Positions 60,501 through 64,000 of a stretch of DNA of 64,000 nucleotides are shown piece after piece. Within the stretch, counting starts at the first letter, position 1. Every line of letters starts with the position of its first letter. The position numbers and the translations under genes were made by a program. Source of the DNA: Seison nebaliae (Eukaryota; Rotifera; Pararotatoria; Seisonacea; Seisonidae). The stretch spans positions 1 through 64,000 of the forward strand of contig JALJEE010002839.1 of the NCBI GenBank assembly GCA_023231475.1, in the 5' to 3' direction. The notes under the pieces are model-generated. The model did not search any database, was not told the DNA's origin, and saw only the letters and a program-made list of their open reading frames with translations.

Positions 60501-63500
60501 CCTTTCGTAAATCAACATTCACTGGAGTTTTACTACTGAAGGGAATTTTTACTTTTAACGTTTCACCTTCTCCAACTGAATAATCTTGTGATAAACGATC
60601 CAATTTTGGTGGTACAATTACCGATAATTTAAACTCACATTCCTCTTTACCGATATCGTTGACTAAAACACATTTTAATGCAGACGAATCATCAGTTTCC
60701 CATACTTCAGGTATCGTCAATTTACCTTTAGTGCCGGTAGAAGTTATCTTATATTTACCACCATCTGATATTTGCATGTCATTCTTATACCATCGACATT
60801 CACCGACAGGATTCATTGTGAATTCACATTCGAATTCTGCTGCTCGATTTACTGGAATTGATGCTGATTCCGGTTTTTTCACGAATTCAGGTATCGTTCC
60901 TTTTATCGGTTTCTTAATCTTTATTTTTCCTGTGCTACTTGATGGTTCTCCTTGACCAGCTTTGTTCACAGCTTTTATTCGGAATTCCCATTCAGAATTT
61001 TCAGGTAAGTTATCCAACGTGACACTATCGCCAACTACTGGATAATCAGTTGCTTGGACCCAATCGCCACTTCCGTCAGTCGGTTTCTTTTCCACAATAT
61101 AACCTTTGATTTTCTTACCTCCATCTCGATTAGGTGGTGTCCATTTTAATTCAACAAAATTCTTACCAATTTCACCAACTTCTGGAGTGCCGGGTGATGA
61201 TGGTGGTACACAATCCGGTTTCAATTTGGCACTTACCGTGTCCAATGATGGTTTAGAGAATCCCATTTGATTCTTACACTTAACTCTGAAATCATATTCT
61301 TTATTTGGCTTTAATCCGTCCACATCATAATTAGTATCTCTTACTAGATATGGAGTAGCTTCTTCCCACATATCCTTTCCAGCTTCAGTAAATTCAACGA
61401 TATAACCTTGAATTTTAACTCCACCATCTTCTTTTGGTCTCATCCAACTCAATGCTACACTGGTCGGTGTTTGGTTGTCGATTTCTAATTGTCGTGGAGG
61501 ATCTGGTTTCTTCCATGGTGGAATTGCATCAACAGGTTGATCTAATTCTAATGGTTGTGAAACACCAAATTCATTTTCGGCACTTACTCGGAATTTATAT
61601 GGTTTTCCTTTCTCTAAACCGAGAACATCACAAGATGGTGTTCGAACGAAACTCGACACTTTCTCCCATTTTCCTGTTTGACAATTCTGTTTCTCAACAA
61701 CATAATTGGTCACAGGTGCACCATGAACATCTTTTGGTGTTTGCCATTCCAATGTGCAGGAATCTCCTGTCATATTATGAACTTCCAAAGGTCCTTGTGG
61801 TGACGAAGGTGCACCAACAACTGTAACATGGATAGTAACAGAATCGGAACCTAAATCATTTCTCAAAACAACATTGTAAATTCCTTCATCTTCCGTTTGA
61901 CAATTAGGGATGGTAATGGAAGCATCACCACCTGGATTACCAGGAATAGGTGATTGATTTGGTACAACTTCTAATTTACATCGATCATTCGACAATAATG
62001 TTTCGCCATCTTTTGAATAAGCTGCATTAGGTACTGGACTTCCACTGTATGGTACTCGGATTTTCATCACTTCTCCTTCCTTCACTCGTAATTCCATATT
62101 GCGGGAATCCATATTAATTTGAGGAGGACAATCTGCAGGAGCTGCTCGAATTGATTCTTCAGTTTCTTTCCATTTTCCCGTTCCTGCTTTATTAACGGCA
62201 GCTACTCGAAAATCATAATCTGTACCATCTTGTAAATTCTTGACGGTATAATGATTATCCAGAATTTCTCCATGAGATGCTTTTTGCCAATCTCGATCAC
62301 CTTTCTTCTTTTTCTCGACAACATATCCAGTGATTGGAGAACCGCCATCTCTAACCGGTTTCTCCCATGTCAATGAAATCGTATCTTCAGTATGTTCATT
62401 ACAAGTTGGTACACCACAACTCTCAGGTCGTTTGAATGGCCATTCGGCAGTTACTGGTTCATCAATAACTAATGGTTCTGATTGACCATATTGATTTTGT
62501 GCGATAACACGGAATTCATATGCAGTTCCTTCATCTAAACCTTTAATTGGTGCAGCAGTACCATGTTGGAGAGGAGCAGCTTTAACCCATTTGTCCGAAT
62601 CTTTCTCACGTTTCTCAACCAAATAAGTAAATAGATCATCACCACCATCTTCTTTCGGAGCATCCCATGTTAATTTACATGATTCTGCATCCATTTCACT
62701 TACCTTTAATGGACCTTCAGGTGCACTTGGTGAATCTAAAACTTTCACTTTTACAATCGCCACATTTTCACCTAAACGGTTCTTTAATTTTAGTTTATAT
62801 AATCCTGAATCACTTCGTTTTGCTCCTTGCGTGGTAAGATGAGCACAATTATCATCGAAATTGATATGAACACGATCATCCTGTGTTATTTCATCATCAT
62901 TATTTGTCCACTCTGTTATTGGTTTCGGTACGGCTTTAAATGGAATATGCATTTCAAAATCTTGACCAGCTCTAACAACAATGTCTTTCATGGCATCGAC
63001 ATCCAAGAATTCAGGTGGTGTCGGTTGATCTTCAATAACAACATACTCTGTCGCTTTTGAAGGTTCTCCTAAACCGGCCTTATCTGTTTTTGCTCTAACT
63101 CTAAATTGACAATTCTCCTTTTCAGGTAATCCGTGAACTGTTCCTTTGATTGATTGACCAATTGGTAATTTAGTATCGGCAGGAATTTCAGCGACCTTCT
63201 CCCAACCTTTCGCACCATCACCTCGTGTCTTCTTCTCAATAACATATTCGGTAATTGGTGAGCCACCATCAGATAACGGTTTATGCCATGATAACGATAC
63301 AGAATCTTTAGTTATTTCATCTAATCTAGGTTGATCTGGAGCATCTGCAGGAAATACTGGTGTTTCAGCTGTCTGTGGTTCAGACGGCTTACTTGGAGAA
63401 CCAGGTCCAGCATCATTGATGGCTTTAACACGAAATTCATAAACATTATTCTCTTGCAATCCCGTCACATTATAATCAGTTCCTGAACATGGATATGATG

Positions 63501-64000
63501 TAACTGGTTGCCATTCACGACCATGTTTATCTTTCATTTCAACAGTATAACCTTCAATGGGACTACCACCGTCATTATTCGGTTTCTCCCATTTCAATTT
63601 GATATTTCTTGGTCCATATTCAACAACTTCGGGTTGAGAAGGTGCTGATGGTGGATCGTATGGTGGTTTAACTACCACTTCCTTAGCTGTTTCAATAGGT
63701 TCTCCAACACCAAATATGTTTTCGGCACTTACTCGGAACTTATAAGCTTTATTCATTTCTAAATTTTTCACTTCTGCCGTTTGCATATTACTTCCGCTCG
63801 GTTTAACGATTGCATGACATGGTACCCAATCAGATGTTCCTTCCAAACATTTCTCAATCACATAATCAGTGACTTCAGCTCCGCCTGTCTGCTTAGGTGG
63901 TTTCCATTGTAACTTAGCCGAATTTTTAGTAGTCTCTTTAACTTCTAATGGTCCTTCACATTTACCTGGTTTATCAAGCACAACAACCGGAATTTCGATT
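54520..64000 (-). CDS. twitchin/projectin-type giant muscle protein, C-terminal part
   Basis: Partial: the 5' part lies beyond 64000. One exon of more than 7.3 kb (56611-64000) encodes, in order from the window edge, three FN3, Ig, two FN3, Ig, three FN3, two Ig, two FN3, two Ig and one FN3, then the kinase (about 57830-58620) and a regulatory tail (YDEWAPYRIGIGRSSLFSWL...FDRREAAPRIVV). Ig domains follow, continuing in small exons to 54520. The FN3/Ig layout with a C-terminal kinase plus about five Ig domains is that of twitchin (unc-22) and projectin, sarcomeric thick-filament proteins. The kinase keeps FAVKF and FAAPE. However HxDLKPEN reads HLDINPDAF, DFG reads DFSLA, and the substrate-binding GGELF is GKSLM. 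A Pro/Glu/Lys linker lies at 55180-55478. Exon 55826-55938 offers an alternative C-terminus. Confidence 0.92.
55180..55478 (-). repeat. PEVK-like repeat segment in twitchin
   Basis: Coding-strand repeats of about 11-13 residues of the type DGEQPEKI: ITDGEQPEKIDGEQPEKI, then IDEQPKKIDDEK. It lies between the third and fourth post-kinase Ig domains. The composition (Pro, Glu, Lys, Asp) is that of an extensible, disordered linker. Confidence 0.75.
55826..55938 (-). CDS. alternative terminal exon of twitchin
   Basis: After the acceptor TTTTTTAG the exon reads APAKLVLDSSGEPPKSPSSP, then PTVVISDENQQNLVTE and a stop at 55826-55828. Joined to the upstream exon end (TTAAAAA|GTTAGTTG near 56441) it is in frame. 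The next exon further down (starting GTGGATCATCT near 55478) is in frame with the same donor. The two are therefore candidate alternatives: inclusion gives a short form lacking the PEVK-like linker and last two Ig domains. Confidence 0.5.

Noticed and set aside
61434-61826. 130-residue plus-strand frame in twitchin
   Set aside because: Antisense shadow of a highly constrained FN3 coding exon.

Overview
The window is AT-rich animal nuclear DNA with compact, multi-exon genes. Most introns I could anchor by protein homology are only about 40-60 nt long. The gene set is metazoan: the C-terminal part of a giant twitchin/projectin muscle protein, an FMRFamide-receptor-like GPCR, OVO, meckelin, LRGUK and an AHCY-like protein. 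Meckelin and LRGUK point to an animal that uses cilia or flagella. The short introns and dense packing suggest a small-genome invertebrate bilaterian. I cannot name the phylum. Most introns start with GTT rather than GTAAG, which is unusual and may help identify the lineage.

Layout. 1-3.4 kb: possible end of a plus-strand gene, then a decayed Ty3/gypsy pol flanked by short direct repeats and LTR-like repeats. 4.1-7.2 kb: a tight plus-strand cluster of DPH7, PIGP and RPA2; PIGP and RPA2 are 31 bp apart. 7.3-10.4 kb: meckelin (minus), with a structured repeat in one intron. 10.4-15.7 kb: a 5 kb stretch with no gene I can support. 15.7-20.5 kb: GPCR (plus), a small membrane protein (minus) and AHCYL (minus). 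22.4-24.1 kb: nested palindromic mobile elements. 24.4-28.9 kb: N-methylpurine DNA glycosylase (minus), which only appears when its exons are spliced, and an SLC13 transporter (plus). 29.0-36.5 kb (all minus): NAP1-like, a second copy of the structured repeat, an unrecognised 242-residue protein, COA7 and the complex I subunit NDUFV1. 37.3-44.1 kb: BIG/ARFGEF (minus). 45.3 kb: a hairpin-rich, relatively GC-rich intergenic element. 46.2-53.7 kb (minus): a small membrane protein, OVO and LRGUK. 54.5-64 kb: the 3' part of twitchin (minus, cut by the window edge).

The genes do not form a single pathway. They cover housekeeping (DPH7, PIGP, RPA2, MPG, NAP1L, COA7, NDUFV1, BIG), cilium or sperm functions (meckelin, LRGUK), development (OVO), signalling and transport (GPCR, SLC13) and muscle (twitchin). 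COA7 and NDUFV1 are adjacent, and both serve the respiratory chain.

The most interesting points are: the GTT-type splice donors; a twitchin kinase domain that has lost several catalytic motifs; two dispersed copies of a multi-hairpin element with conserved loops; the 45.3 kb hairpin cluster; a foldback element broken by a second element with an 8-bp target duplication and an array of about 11 short motifs; and the PIGP-RPA2 dicistron-like arrangement.
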